The notes under the pieces are model-generated. The model was not told the origin of the DNA. It ran no database searches and saw nothing but the letters and a program-made list of their open reading frames with translations. DNA of 64,000 nt from Pseudolysinimonas_A sp039912695. Its GTDB lineage: Bacteria > Actinomycetota > Actinomycetes > Actinomycetales > Microbacteriaceae. Where the stretch lies: positions 124,001 through 188,000 of the forward strand of contig NZ_JBDSPJ010000014.1 of NCBI RefSeq assembly GCF_039912695.1, read 5' to 3'. The position numbers were made by a program, and so were the translations under genes. Below are positions 48,835-57,618 of this stretch, piece by piece (position 1 is the stretch's first letter; the number at the start of each line of letters is the position of its first letter).

Positions 48835-49620
48835 TTAGGGCAGCCCTCGCGCCAGATTCGTCCACGCCAACTGCTGGGCGAGCTTCGTCTCAACGACCGC
48901 ATCCTCGGGCAGCATCGTGCGATACAAACTCCGGGGGTCGGGGATGACGTCGATCATGGCGTCGATCATCGGCTGTGGGTCGTGCTGCAGGGCCATCACC
49001 GGGCCAGCCGGCGGCATCGGGACGAGCACGTCGGAGCGACTCGACCACTGGCTGTGACTCTCGGCACCTGTTTCATTGAATCCGGTGCGGTAGAGACCGG
49101 GGTTGATGGTCGCCACGCCGATCCCGAACAGGTTCAGTTCGGCCCGCATCGTCGACGCGATGGCTTCGATCGCATGCTTGGTCGCGGCGTACGCGCCGAG
49201 GAATGGCGGGGCGTACAGCCCGGCCTGCGACGAGGTCCAGACGATTCGACCCCGCTTGCGCTTCATCATCTGAGGCACGAATCTGCGCGCGAGGTCGAGC
49301 TGGGCGAACACGTTGATGTCGAACGCCCGGCGTAGCAACTCCATGGGCACGTCGACGATCGACCCAGCCTCCTGCACCGCCGCATTCAGCACCAGCACGT
49401 CGACCTCGCGTTCTGCCGCGTGGGCGAGGTCGACCTCATTCAGCAGGTCGAGCTTGATGACCTCGAGTTTTGCTCCCGCCTCGGTGGCGCGCTCGCGGAA
49501 GGCTGTCACCTGCTGCCAGGTCTCCCCGGCAACCGTGACGTGGTGGTGGCGGGCAAGGCCGAGCGCTGCGCCGGCGCCCAAGCCGCTGGTCGCCCCGGTG
49601 AGCAGGATGCGTTGCTTCAC
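48835..49620 (-). CDS. Short-chain dehydrogenase/reductase
   Basis: 261 residues. Rossmann TGATSGLGAGAALGLARHH (TGxxxGxG), LVLNAAV (NAA), and the catalytic SSQAGLYAPPFLGAYAATKH with Y and K in the YxxxK arrangement (YAATK). The classical SDR family. The GTG start overlaps the stop of the flavodoxin-like gene (GTGA), so the two form an operon. The substrate is not known. Confidence 0.9.
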   Translation of the reverse strand: MKQRILLTGATSGLGAGAALGLARHHHVTVAGETWQQVTAFRERATEAGAKLEVIKLDLLNEVDLAHAAEREVDVLVLNAAVQEAGSIVDVPMELLRRAFDINVFAQLDLARRFVPQMMKRKRGRIVWTSSQAGLYAPPFLGAYAATKHAIEAIASTMRAELNLFGIGVATINPGLYRTGFNETGAESHSQWSSRSDVLVPMPPAGPVMALQHDPQPMIDAMIDVIPDPRSLYRTMLPEDAVVETKLAQQLAWTNLARGLP

Positions 49621-50231
49621 GAGGCATCCACCGGGTACTTTTTCGCCTTCAGCAGAGTGGCCAGATGCACCGCGTTCGCCGCGACAGTCGCCGTCGTGCC
49701 AGCTGTAACTTTCGGGGTCGACGGCAGATCCTGGTAGTCGACCTTCGCCATCGCCTCGCCGACCCAGTACGTGACACCCTGAGCGGGAATCGTGTAGCCG
49801 ACGTCGTTGAGGGCTTGAAACAGTTGCGCAGACACCAGGTGGGCGCCATCCTCATTGCCGACAACGGCGACGATCGCGACCTTGTCGAACAGCGTCGGAC
49901 GTCCGTCGGCGCGGGTCTCGCTGAGTTCTGCGTCCAGTCGCTCAAGCAGGCGGTGCGTGACGCTCGAGGGATGACCCATCCAGATCGGAGTGGACACCAC
50001 CAGGATGTCGGCCGCCAGAACCTTTTCGCGGATTACGGGCCACGCGTCCCCGTCACCCATGTCGGTATCGACCCCCGGTTTGATGTCGTGGTCGACGAGC
50101 CTCACCAGCTCACCCGTCACGCCGTGTACGGCAATCGCCGCGAGCACCTGCCGAGCGAGTTTCTCGGAACTGGATTTTGCCGGACTCGCCGTGAGCGTGC
50201 CGACGAGAGCAAGAACGGTCAATTTCGTCAT
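49617..50231 (-). CDS. Flavodoxin-like NAD(P)H-dependent oxidoreductase
   Basis: 204 residues. The flavodoxin fold has VGTLTASPAKSSSEKLARQV (FMN phosphate loop), DILVVSTPIWMGHPSSVTHR, with the characteristic STPxWxGxPS, and VAIVAVVGNEDGAHLVSAQL. It matches FMN-dependent quinone or NAD(P)H reductases. First gene of a two-gene unit with the SDR. Confidence 0.85.
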   Translation of the reverse strand: MTKLTVLALVGTLTASPAKSSSEKLARQVLAAIAVHGVTGELVRLVDHDIKPGVDTDMGDGDAWPVIREKVLAADILVVSTPIWMGHPSSVTHRLLERLDAELSETRADGRPTLFDKVAIVAVVGNEDGAHLVSAQLFQALNDVGYTIPAQGVTYWVGEAMAKVDYQDLPSTPKVTAGTTATVAANAVHLATLLKAKKYPVDAS

Positions 50232-50332
50232 GTGGTTCAGGATGGCTGCGGCATCGCGGATATGCGACGGGCTTGCCAGATGACCTCGGGCTTGCTAATC
50301 GCGGCGGTCTTCGTCGTCAGCGATCTTCGTCG

Positions 50333-51115
50333 TCAGAGCGCTCCGACGAGCAGAGGCGTGAGTTCGTCGGCTGGCAGCGGGGGCGCGAAGAAGTAGCCCT
50401 GAGCTCGGTCCACTCCCCAGGCGACGGCCCGAGCGAAGTGTTCCTGGTTCTCGATGCCTTCAGCGACGACGGTCGCGCCGCGGCCATGCGCGACGCGGAT
50501 GCAGTCACGCACCACAGCATCCGTTTCGTCCGAGTCGTCCTGCACGAGCGACCTGTCGATCTTCACCTCGGTGATCGGCAAGCGCTCGACGAGTTCAAGA
50601 GTCGTGTGGCCCGTGCCGAAGTCGTCGAGGGAGACCCCGACCCCACCATCGATGAGCGACGCGAGCGCCGAAAGCTCGGGTTCGGAGAACGAGATTTCTG
50701 GGGACTCGGTGATCTCGACGGTGAGCACTCCCTGAGGCAGGCCCAGTTCTGTCACATGGCGCAGCACCCCCTCGGCGAAGGCGGGGTCGAGTTGACTCGG
50801 CGAGACGTTGATCGACACTCCGATCTCGGCTCCCTGACGGTGCCACTCGCCGATGCGCCGGCCAGACTCCTCGAGCACGAAATCGCTGATGCGCGCCATC
50901 AGACCGTGTGCCTCGGCGACCTCGATGAATTGAACGGGAAGCAGCAGGCCGTGCTGCGGGTGGCACCAGCGGCACAGTGCCTCCACGGCGACGACGCGAC
51001 CCGTCCCCACGTCGTACTCCGGTTGGTAATAGACGACGAGTTCTCCGACTTCGAGAGCGCGCCGGAGGCCGTCCGCCAATTCTGCGGCGATGGCCGCGCG
51101 ATCGTCGCTGTCCAT
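50333..51115 (-). CDS. EAL-domain cyclic di-GMP phosphodiesterase
   Basis: 260 residues, a stand-alone EAL domain. Conserved catalytic motifs: YYQPEYDVGTGRVVAVEAL (EAL), NVSPSQL, ITESPEI, LDDFGTGHTTLELV (DDFGTG), VKIDRSLV, VVAEGIEN (AEGIE) and QGYFFAPPLP. Every metal- and substrate-binding residue I can check is present, so it should hydrolyse c-di-GMP. No sensor or membrane domain, so it is cytoplasmic and its input is unclear. It lies 3.6 kb from the phytochrome diguanylate cyclase and probably opposes it. Confidence 0.93.
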   Translation of the reverse strand: MDSDDRAAIAAELADGLRRALEVGELVVYYQPEYDVGTGRVVAVEALCRWCHPQHGLLLPVQFIEVAEAHGLMARISDFVLEESGRRIGEWHRQGAEIGVSINVSPSQLDPAFAEGVLRHVTELGLPQGVLTVEITESPEISFSEPELSALASLIDGGVGVSLDDFGTGHTTLELVERLPITEVKIDRSLVQDDSDETDAVVRDCIRVAHGRGATVVAEGIENQEHFARAVAWGVDRAQGYFFAPPLPADELTPLLVGAL

Positions 51116-51239
51116 CGCTTCACCATCAGCGCAGGCGCAACCTGGGTCAACACGGTTGCCTCCGCGCCCTGCCTGCGTATACTGCGCGGCACGCGCGGGT
51201 CGGAAATCTCACCTATTCGGGCAGGTTATGCTCCCGATC

Positions 51240-51557
51240 ATGGGCACGCTGACCTATGACTCCAAGCTCGCAGTTTCTTTCGACGACCGCATCCTGGCGC
51301 ATCTCCAGGTGGTGATCTGGTCGAAGCTACGGCGGGGGGAGCACTTCTCGTTCTCGTGGCAGGAACCGTCACGCAGTGGATTCGGGCGCACCTCCGTCTG
51401 GATCTCGCCGTCGATTCCCCTGACCTTCGAGTATTTCGGCGGACGGCAGCCGCGACTCAACGCCCAGTGGGTGCAGATTCTGACCAAGTCGGCCAACTCG
51501 CCGGGCGGTCTGATTCTGACCACCGAGCCGCCCGAGAAGGACACCCAGAGTCCGTAG
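51240..51557 (+). CDS. DUF7882-like small protein, copy 2
   Basis: 105 residues starting MGTLTYDSKLAVSFDDRILA; earlier in-frame starts exist but the MG-x-L-x-Y start aligns with copy 1 (48209-48529). Shared features: DDRxLAH, KLRR, WxSPSIPLTFEYFG versus WISSASTLRFVF, and TKSANSPGG versus DSANTTAGM. Divergent from the EAL gene. About 3 kb separate the two copies, with an SDR, a flavodoxin-like reductase and the EAL protein between them. Function unknown. Confidence 0.72.
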   Translation: MGTLTYDSKLAVSFDDRILAHLQVVIWSKLRRGEHFSFSWQEPSRSGFGRTSVWISPSIPLTFEYFGGRQPRLNAQWVQILTKSANSPGGLILTTEPPEKDTQSP

Positions 51558-51629
51558 CGGCTCATAAGTCGATGGACGCCCCCTGTCAAGCCCTGCGCAC
51601 GGGTCTGATCGGGAACGTACCGTCATGCC

Positions 51630-52004
51630 ATGACCTTCGAACTCGCGCCCCTCGAACCGGGGCTGGTCGCTCACGTCGCGGGGCACTCCTCGCAGCTCGA
51701 GACGCGCGCCGAGATCCGCGAGATCCGGTGGATGTCTCCCGTGGCCGGGCTGTGGGTCGCCAGTCGGCGCGGCGAGCACGCGGGAATGGTCGAACGCATC
51801 GACGGCATCTATCGCGCCCGCAACTCTCGGGGCCGCGAGGTCGGCAAGTTTGATGACCTCGACGCTGCGCGTGCCGCAGTAGAAGGTAACGACGAAGATC
51901 GCGGAAATTCCCGTCGCTTTCGCCTCCTCCTCGGAGGGATGATCGCTCTCAACGGCGCCATCGCGGGAGTCTTGGCCGGACTCGCCGTTCTGCTCCTTCG
52001 CTGA
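51630..52004 (+). CDS. Small membrane protein with C-terminal anchor
   Basis: 124 residues. The N-terminal ~85 residues are soluble (EIRWMSPVAGLWVASRRGEH, YRARNSRGREVGKFDDLDAA), and a helix LLLGGMIALNGAIAGVLAGL at the C terminus spans the membrane. Positive residues RNSRRFR precede the helix, so the soluble part faces the cytoplasm. No family recognised. Convergent with the next gene (3 bp between stops). Confidence 0.6.
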   Translation: MTFELAPLEPGLVAHVAGHSSQLETRAEIREIRWMSPVAGLWVASRRGEHAGMVERIDGIYRARNSRGREVGKFDDLDAARAAVEGNDEDRGNSRRFRLLLGGMIALNGAIAGVLAGLAVLLLR

Positions 52005-52007
52005 CCG

Positions 52008-52718
52008 TCACTGCCCGAGCAGGGACACCGATCGCGCAATCACCAGCACGAGGATCACGAATCCGACGAAGGCCTGCAGACCGGTCAGAATCTTCGCGCG
52101 TGAGCTGAGCGGGAGGGCATCCGGGGGGCTGAAGGCCATCGTGTTCGAAGCCGAGAAGTACGCGTAGTCGACGAAGGATGCGGTCCAGTTCGACGACACC
52201 GACGACCCACGCGCGACCTCGATGACGGTATCGCGGTCCTCATCTTGGGGAAACCGGATGTCAGCCAATGGCAACTTCTCGCGGGCCACTGTCGTTCGCA
52301 CGACCGGGCCGCCACGATCGAGCTCCCAGTAGATCAGCGCGTACACGATGACGTGAGTGAGCCAGACCTGCAGGGCGGCGAGCAGCAGGGTGCCGGCCGG
52401 ATCGCTCTGCGCCTGAACCAGTTGGATCACGAGCTGCACGACAGCGACGTGGTTGGCGAGGGCGAGGACGATGGTCAAACCGATGGCGAAGCCTCGCGAC
52501 CATTTCGTCTGCTTGGCGAACCGCACCGGGTTGGTCGCGATCATCGGAATCAGCAGCAGCAGGCACAGGCCGACCACCGAGTACCGCACGATCGGTAGGA
52601 AGCTGCTGGGCAGCAGCGCGTAGAGCACGAGGGCGAACACGATGGCACCGACGGCCGGCCAGCGGTGTTCGGTTCGGGGAGCGTCGGAGGGTCCCTTGGG
52701 GACGGCAGGCGTTGGCAC
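52008..52718 (-). CDS. Multi-pass membrane protein, DUF1345-like
   Basis: 236 residues with about five membrane segments (AIVFALVLYALL, LCLLLLIPMIA, IGLTIVLALANHVAVVQLVI, LTHVIVYALIYWELD, and a C-terminal ILTGLQAFVGFVILVLVI). The segment DYAYFSASNTMAFSPPDALPL followed by SSRAKILTGLQ resembles the ion-channel-like pore region of DUF1345 proteins. No known function. Convergent with the 124-residue gene and divergent from the sigma factor gene. Confidence 0.65.
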   Translation of the reverse strand: MPTPAVPKGPSDAPRTEHRWPAVGAIVFALVLYALLPSSFLPIVRYSVVGLCLLLLIPMIATNPVRFAKQTKWSRGFAIGLTIVLALANHVAVVQLVIQLVQAQSDPAGTLLLAALQVWLTHVIVYALIYWELDRGGPVVRTTVAREKLPLADIRFPQDEDRDTVIEVARGSSVSSNWTASFVDYAYFSASNTMAFSPPDALPLSSRAKILTGLQAFVGFVILVLVIARSVSLLGQ

Positions 52719-52916
52719 GCTGCGACATTACGGGTGCCAGGCAAACGTCGACTACCACTTGCCGAACGGTCGGATTTATGCGAATGCGCAGGATTTGCGG
52801 GGAGTCCACTTCGCTCCATGGACTGTGGCGCCGGGTGACCGTATGCGGCATCCTGTGCACAGCGTTTCTTTTGTGGGCCTGTCAACCTGACCGACCCATT
52901 CCCGCGTCGAGGGAAT

Positions 52917-53426
52917 GTGAGCGTCGCTGTGACTGAACGAACCCAGGTTGACCTGGATACGTTCATCGCCCGCGAGTATCCGAAAGTCGTCGCGGCCGTG
53001 GGGCTCATCACGGGCAACCGGCAGGATGCTGCGGACGCGGTTCAGGATGCGATCGTCGGGTTTCTGGCGAAGCCGCCGGCCCGAGAGATCACGAACGTCG
53101 CCGCCTGGATCACCGTGGTCGCGACCAACCGTGCGCGTGACCTGCAACGGTCGCGGGGGGCGGAATCCCGTGCCTATGCCAAGGTCGGAACCTCCGACGG
53201 GAGTTACGACTCGGCTCTTGCCGGACTGGATGTTGACGTTCTCGACGCCATCAACAAGCTGCCGGTGCAACAGAAACAAGTGTGCGTGCTGCACTACCTC
53301 CTCGATCAATCGGTGGAAACCATCGCCGAAGGTCTCGGCGTCAGCGAAGGCACGATCAAGACTCAGCTGTTCCGCGCCCGAAAGGCGCTCGCGGCACGAG
53401 TGAGGAAGGAGGATCACCATGGCTGA
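52917..53426 (+). CDS. ECF-type RNA polymerase sigma factor
   Basis: 169 residues, GTG start. The sigma-2 region has REYPKVVAAVGLITGNRQDA, DAVQDAIVGFLAKPP, VAAWITVVATNRARDLQRSR; the sigma-4 helix-turn-helix has LPVQQKQVCVLHYLLDQSVE, AEGLGVSEGTIKTQLFRARKAL. No additional domain. Its stop overlaps the start of the next gene by 8 bp, so sigma and its likely anti-sigma are coupled. It is divergent from the DUF1345-like gene with a 198-bp gap where an autoregulated promoter is expected. Confidence 0.93.
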   Translation: MSVAVTERTQVDLDTFIAREYPKVVAAVGLITGNRQDAADAVQDAIVGFLAKPPAREITNVAAWITVVATNRARDLQRSRGAESRAYAKVGTSDGSYDSALAGLDVDVLDAINKLPVQQKQVCVLHYLLDQSVETIAEGLGVSEGTIKTQLFRARKALAARVRKEDHHG

Positions 53427-54345
53427 GTTCGACGGACTCGACAGCCTCGTGCGCGATGCGCTCGGACGCGCGGCTGCACCAGGTGACTCCACCGGTGTCG
53501 CCGACGCCATCCGTTCACGGGTTGCGTCCGGCGACGCCGGTGCCTCCGCCACCGGATCCACCGCGCCCGGATGGGGTGGAAGCCCGCGCGGTTGGGTTCC
53601 GTGGGTGGGCCTCATCGTGGTCGCCGGAATCGTGGGGAGCGTTCTTGGGGCGAGCGGTGCGTTCGGTCGACCCGCAGGGGAGACCACGGTCGCCAACGTC
53701 CCGGTCGAGCTGGGTCAGACCGCCGCAATCTACGAATGCATCGACGGCCCGATCCTGGGTCGGGTTCCGGCCAACACCCGCGTGCTCGCTGTGTCCCGTA
53801 GTGAGGACTCGCTCTGGCTTGGGGTGCGCGACCCGCAGACCCTCGGCGGAACCGTCTGGGTTCAGCTCGGCGATGTCTCGCTCGACTTCCCGAGCTACAT
53901 CAGCGACCTCACGATCAGCGAAGGGTGCCCGACGGTCGTCGTGACCCTCCCCGCCCCCGTGGTCACAGAAGCGCCCGCGCCTCCGGCCCCACCTGCGCCG
54001 CCGAAGCCGAACCCGCCGGCACCGACGTCGGATACGACCCCGCCGACCATCGGGCAGCAAAGCGTATCGCCGAATCCGATCAGCAGCTGCGACCCGGCGC
54101 CGTCAGCCACCGTGGCGGCGAACGCGTCCGACAACGTCGGCGTTCAGTCGGTCTCCGTCAGCTGGAGCGGCGCGATCACTGGCTCCACCTCGATGTCGTT
54201 TGCAGGTGGAACGCATTGGACTTACGCATTCACACCGCCCAACGCAAACGGTTCAGTCACCTTCAAGATGCAGGCGCGTGATGCCGCAGGCAATCTCAGC
54301 CCGTTCGTTTCCACCTCCGTCCTCAACTACAACTGCATCGGCTGA
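53419..54345 (+). CDS. Membrane protein with extracellular Ig-like domain, candidate anti-sigma factor
   Basis: 308 residues. A short cytoplasmic head (residues 1-58, DGLDSLVRDALGRAAA), one membrane helix (VPWVGLIVVAGIVGSVLG), then an extracellular part: a ~100-residue beta domain with two cysteines (YECIDGPI, SEGCPTVVV), a Pro/Ala-rich linker (APPAPPAPPKPNPPAPT) and a C-terminal Ig-like domain (DNVGVQSVSVSWSG to GNLSPFVSTSVLNYNC). No HxxxCxxC zinc motif, so it is not a ZAS-type anti-sigma. Position and coupling to the ECF sigma gene suggest it senses an extracellular signal and holds or releases the sigma factor; this is inference. Confidence 0.6.
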   Translation: MAEFDGLDSLVRDALGRAAAPGDSTGVADAIRSRVASGDAGASATGSTAPGWGGSPRGWVPWVGLIVVAGIVGSVLGASGAFGRPAGETTVANVPVELGQTAAIYECIDGPILGRVPANTRVLAVSRSEDSLWLGVRDPQTLGGTVWVQLGDVSLDFPSYISDLTISEGCPTVVVTLPAPVVTEAPAPPAPPAPPKPNPPAPTSDTTPPTIGQQSVSPNPISSCDPAPSATVAANASDNVGVQSVSVSWSGAITGSTSMSFAGGTHWTYAFTPPNANGSVTFKMQARDAAGNLSPFVSTSVLNYNCIG

Positions 54346-54355
54346 GGCGACGACG

Positions 54356-56815
54356 ATGACTGTTCCTAAGTGGCTCATCCCGGTGATTTCGGTGGTCGCG
54401 GCGCTCGCCGTCGGCATCGCGGCCGCCCTGGTTGGGGGGCTGTTCGCCGCTCCGCAGTCGACCACGATCACGGCCGCGACGATCCAAGCTCCCGTTCTGG
54501 CTCCCGTTGCGGGCGACCAGACCCTCAAGGAGCTGCTCGACGCCAATCCGGATGATTTCCCCGTCAGCGGCACCGTGGGCGTGGGAACGGCCGTGGATCC
54601 CGACTCTGTCCCCTCCGGCGTGCTGCCCGACGACGTCTCGACGCTGCTCGACGACCTCGACAACGCCCCCGATCCGGCGGATGTCGCCCCTCCCGGGACC
54701 GATCCCACCAGCCCGGCGCCGACCGGCGACCCGTGCGCCGATGACCCTTCCGGCCCGGAATGCCCGACCGGCATCCCCGGCACGATCCTCGCGATCGGCG
54801 GTGAGCTGCCCGCGCTGCGCGTCGTCGCGACGGGCGCCAACTCCGCCGACTGCCCGGCGCCCGAGGCGGGGATGATCCGCTTCATCGCGACGACTAACGC
54901 ACCCGTCACGTTCGACCAGTACTTCATCTCCTTCACCGGTGGAACCAGTATCAACACGCATGTTCCGTTGGAGACCACGGATGCGCAGCGCACCGCGTGG
55001 AACGACGCCAACACCGCGAATCCCGACCAAACCGCGACGATCGCTTACTGCATCGAGCGGTCGGGCTACACGACCGATTCGAACGTGCAGGTGAACCTCT
55101 CCGCCACCGACGACCTGGGGCGAACGGCGTCGGCGACGATCACGGTGCGGGCCTCGAACGGGCTCGACGTGCCGCCGACGCGCATCTACCCGATCGGATC
55201 GAGCACGGTTTTTGCCTCGGCGCCGCACACCGCTGACGAGGTCGTGCGGATGTTCGTCTACGACCAGGCGGTCGTGCCGTCGTGCGACTACGCCGACGGC
55301 GCCGGCACCTATCCCACCCTCCGCTCGCCGACGACTGAGGTCGTCTCGGACAGCTACCTCAGCGACCACTCGTACGAGCCCGACTACACCCGGCGCACCA
55401 GTGCGACCTTTGCAGTGCCTGTCGCGACGAATCTGCTCGTCTGTATCGGATGGTTTCCCGCCCACGACTCGAGGCCCAGTTTCAGCCGGGACACTCCGCT
55501 CCGCGTCAGCGAGTACCCGATGACCAGCCCGGATGTCTCCGCCCCACGCGTCGTCGTGACCGAGGCCGAGACCTGGGGTGGAGTCGCCACCGGCAGTGTG
55601 ACGCTCGATGCGACCACCGAAAACGGGCAGTTCTGCGGGGAGTGGACGGGACCGAGCTCTACCTCGACCGGCGTCGTGCTCTGTGACTACGCCGCCCTGC
55701 TCGGCCGCACCGACGCGGGCGGCTCGATGTTGGTGACGACCCGCGTGCCGACGGCGGCGGGATTGGCGGTCAACCACCAACTCCTCGATGTGAGCCTGCT
55801 TTCCTGCGACGGCGGGTGCGCGGGCCGCACCCGCACCTTCGACGTCCCCCTGTCCTCTTTCGTACGCCCGACATCCATCTGCAGCCAGAACTGTGACGTG
55901 CCGGTCGGCCAGTCCGTCGGGGTCGCGCGATTCGTGGTCACCTGGCCGGCGACGACCACCGGCGCCGGATGGGTGCTGGGCGATTGGCGGGAGGGCGACC
56001 CGACGGTCGACACCGATCCGCGACCCAGCATGAACACGGATGCGACGGTCGTCGTGACGCCGAGCGCGACCGGTACCCGCTCGTACGACGCCACCCTCGG
56101 CGTCACGACCGACCGACCGACGACCGTGACCGCCCGACTCGTCGGCGGCGACGGAGTTGCCGGCGTGTGTCCGCTCGCCGGCGGCACGGCTACGACCCAA
56201 GACGCGACCCTGACCACCCTGCACTCATTGAGGTTCACAGGACTCTGCGCGGGGACGGGGTACGCGATCTCCGTGACGCTGACCGATGCGTCGGGTGCGA
56301 CGACCAGCTACGGGCCGAGTGGTGCCCACTCCGACGAGGGGCCGTCCCGCCTCTGGATCGATGGGTCGTTCTCTACCCCTTCCATCAACGCCTCTGCAGG
56401 AGTAACCGGCACGTTCTCGACCGGCGACTCGACCGCAGTGATCGCGGTCACGCGATTCCTGGTGTCGTTCAATCACCAAGATGTGAACCTCGCCCCGCAC
56501 ACGATTGTGACCACGACGGCCGACTGCTGGGTCGGCGACGCCCACGACTACTACGGGTCGCACGCGCTCACAGTGGGTGAGACGATCCCGATCACCGTGC
56601 ATGTCGAGTTCTGGCCGGGCACCGACTTCGTGGCGTCGACCGCTCCGGGCGAGCCGGGCTACTGCACGACCGCGAGCGGTTGGTCGTCATTCCGTCAGGT
56701 CGCTTTCACGGGCTGGGTGACCTACGACCAGCTGATGGCGAACGCGACGGTGACCTTGACCGACCCCGATACGGGCTACGTCGTGACGCTCGCGTTGCAG
56801 GGTTTCACGCGCTGA
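54356..56815 (+). CDS. Large membrane-anchored extracellular protein, multi-domain beta
   Basis: 819 residues from the ATG at 54356, 10 bp after the previous gene; earlier in-frame starts lie inside that gene. One N-terminal anchor (WLIPVISVVAALAVGIAAAL), a Pro/Asp-rich stretch to about residue 140, then several beta-rich domains with disulfide candidates (DPCADDPSGPECPTG, ICSQNCDVPVG, SCDGGCAG). The domains resemble fibronectin-III/Ig repeats (LRFTGLCAGTGYAISVTLTD) but I cannot name them. No enzyme motif, sortase signal or LysM seen. It ends the sigma cassette; the operon layout suggests that it works with, or is the target or ligand of, the Ig-like sensor. Confidence 0.65.
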   Translation: MTVPKWLIPVISVVAALAVGIAAALVGGLFAAPQSTTITAATIQAPVLAPVAGDQTLKELLDANPDDFPVSGTVGVGTAVDPDSVPSGVLPDDVSTLLDDLDNAPDPADVAPPGTDPTSPAPTGDPCADDPSGPECPTGIPGTILAIGGELPALRVVATGANSADCPAPEAGMIRFIATTNAPVTFDQYFISFTGGTSINTHVPLETTDAQRTAWNDANTANPDQTATIAYCIERSGYTTDSNVQVNLSATDDLGRTASATITVRASNGLDVPPTRIYPIGSSTVFASAPHTADEVVRMFVYDQAVVPSCDYADGAGTYPTLRSPTTEVVSDSYLSDHSYEPDYTRRTSATFAVPVATNLLVCIGWFPAHDSRPSFSRDTPLRVSEYPMTSPDVSAPRVVVTEAETWGGVATGSVTLDATTENGQFCGEWTGPSSTSTGVVLCDYAALLGRTDAGGSMLVTTRVPTAAGLAVNHQLLDVSLLSCDGGCAGRTRTFDVPLSSFVRPTSICSQNCDVPVGQSVGVARFVVTWPATTTGAGWVLGDWREGDPTVDTDPRPSMNTDATVVVTPSATGTRSYDATLGVTTDRPTTVTARLVGGDGVAGVCPLAGGTATTQDATLTTLHSLRFTGLCAGTGYAISVTLTDASGATTSYGPSGAHSDEGPSRLWIDGSFSTPSINASAGVTGTFSTGDSTAVIAVTRFLVSFNHQDVNLAPHTIVTTTADCWVGDAHDYYGSHALTVGETIPITVHVEFWPGTDFVASTAPGEPGYCTTASGWSSFRQVAFTGWVTYDQLMANATVTLTDPDTGYVVTLALQGFTR

Positions 56816-56824
56816 TCATCACCA

Positions 56825-57604
56825 TCACGACTGACACCGCGGACACCAGGTGACCTGGCGCTCCTGGCCCTCGACGCGACCGATCTCGTCGCTCAGAAGT
56901 CGGGTGCCGCAGCGGCGGCACGGTTGCCCCGCTCGACCGTAGACCCAACTCCGTTTGCCGGGTCGCAGGTCGCCGGTCGTCGACCGCGTCCAGCGATCCT
57001 TGTTGGCCTGCAACATCCGTTCGGCCAGGTCGACCAACGCCGGAACGTCGCCGATGTCGCCGAGGGGACGCGTCGGCAGCAGCCCGCGCACGAAACACAG
57101 TTCGTTCGCGTAAACGTTGCCGATACCCGCGAGGTTGCGTTGGTCGAGCACGGCGACGTAGACCGGTACCTCCGGAGCCGTGGCCAGCCTGCGTACTGCT
57201 TCAGCGGCATCCCAATCGGGTCCGAGTAGATCAGGCCCGAGGTGCGCGACGACCTCGCCCTCGCGCGCGGTCGGGATGACCTCGAGCATCCCGAGTTCGA
57301 AGCCCACAGCCTGCACGGTCGCGGTATCGATAATCGCGCGGGCAAGGTGGGCCGGGCGCTGCCACTTCTCGCCCGGACCGAAGGTGCGCCAGACACCCTC
57401 CATTTTGAGATGCGAGTGGATGCTCAGCTCGCCGATCCGGTGAAACAGGTGCTTGCCGCGCGACACCACTTTCCGCACGGTCTCGCCCGCGAGATCGACC
57501 GTCGCGAACTTCGGAACCCGGATGTCGCTGTGCGTCACCACCTGACCGGCCAGTGCGGCGTTCTGTAGCTGCGCGGTCTTCCACACGGTGTCGCCTTCGG
57601 GCAT
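56825..57604 (-). CDS. Endonuclease VIII-like DNA glycosylase (Fpg/Nei family)
   Basis: 259 residues. Begins MPEGDTVWKTA with the catalytic P2 and E3 of the Nei branch, then SRGKHLFHRI with the conserved lysine, the helix-two-turn-helix QRNLAGIGNVYANELCF, and a C-terminal zinc finger with CRRCGT and CPRCQ (C4). It excises oxidised pyrimidines and nicks DNA. All key residues are intact. It lies 14 bp from the thermonuclease gene and is convergent with the surface protein gene. Confidence 0.95.
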   Translation of the reverse strand: MPEGDTVWKTAQLQNAALAGQVVTHSDIRVPKFATVDLAGETVRKVVSRGKHLFHRIGELSIHSHLKMEGVWRTFGPGEKWQRPAHLARAIIDTATVQAVGFELGMLEVIPTAREGEVVAHLGPDLLGPDWDAAEAVRRLATAPEVPVYVAVLDQRNLAGIGNVYANELCFVRGLLPTRPLGDIGDVPALVDLAERMLQANKDRWTRSTTGDLRPGKRSWVYGRAGQPCRRCGTRLLSDEIGRVEGQERQVTWCPRCQS

Positions 57605-57618
57605 CTAGCTAGCCCCGA

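Noticed and set aside
54323..56224. 633-residue minus-strand open frame opposite the large surface protein
   Set aside because: Arg/Gly/Asp-biased composition, no motif, no ribosome binding site; a GC-driven shadow of the plus-strand gene, which has an anchor helix and disulfide-type cysteine pattern.
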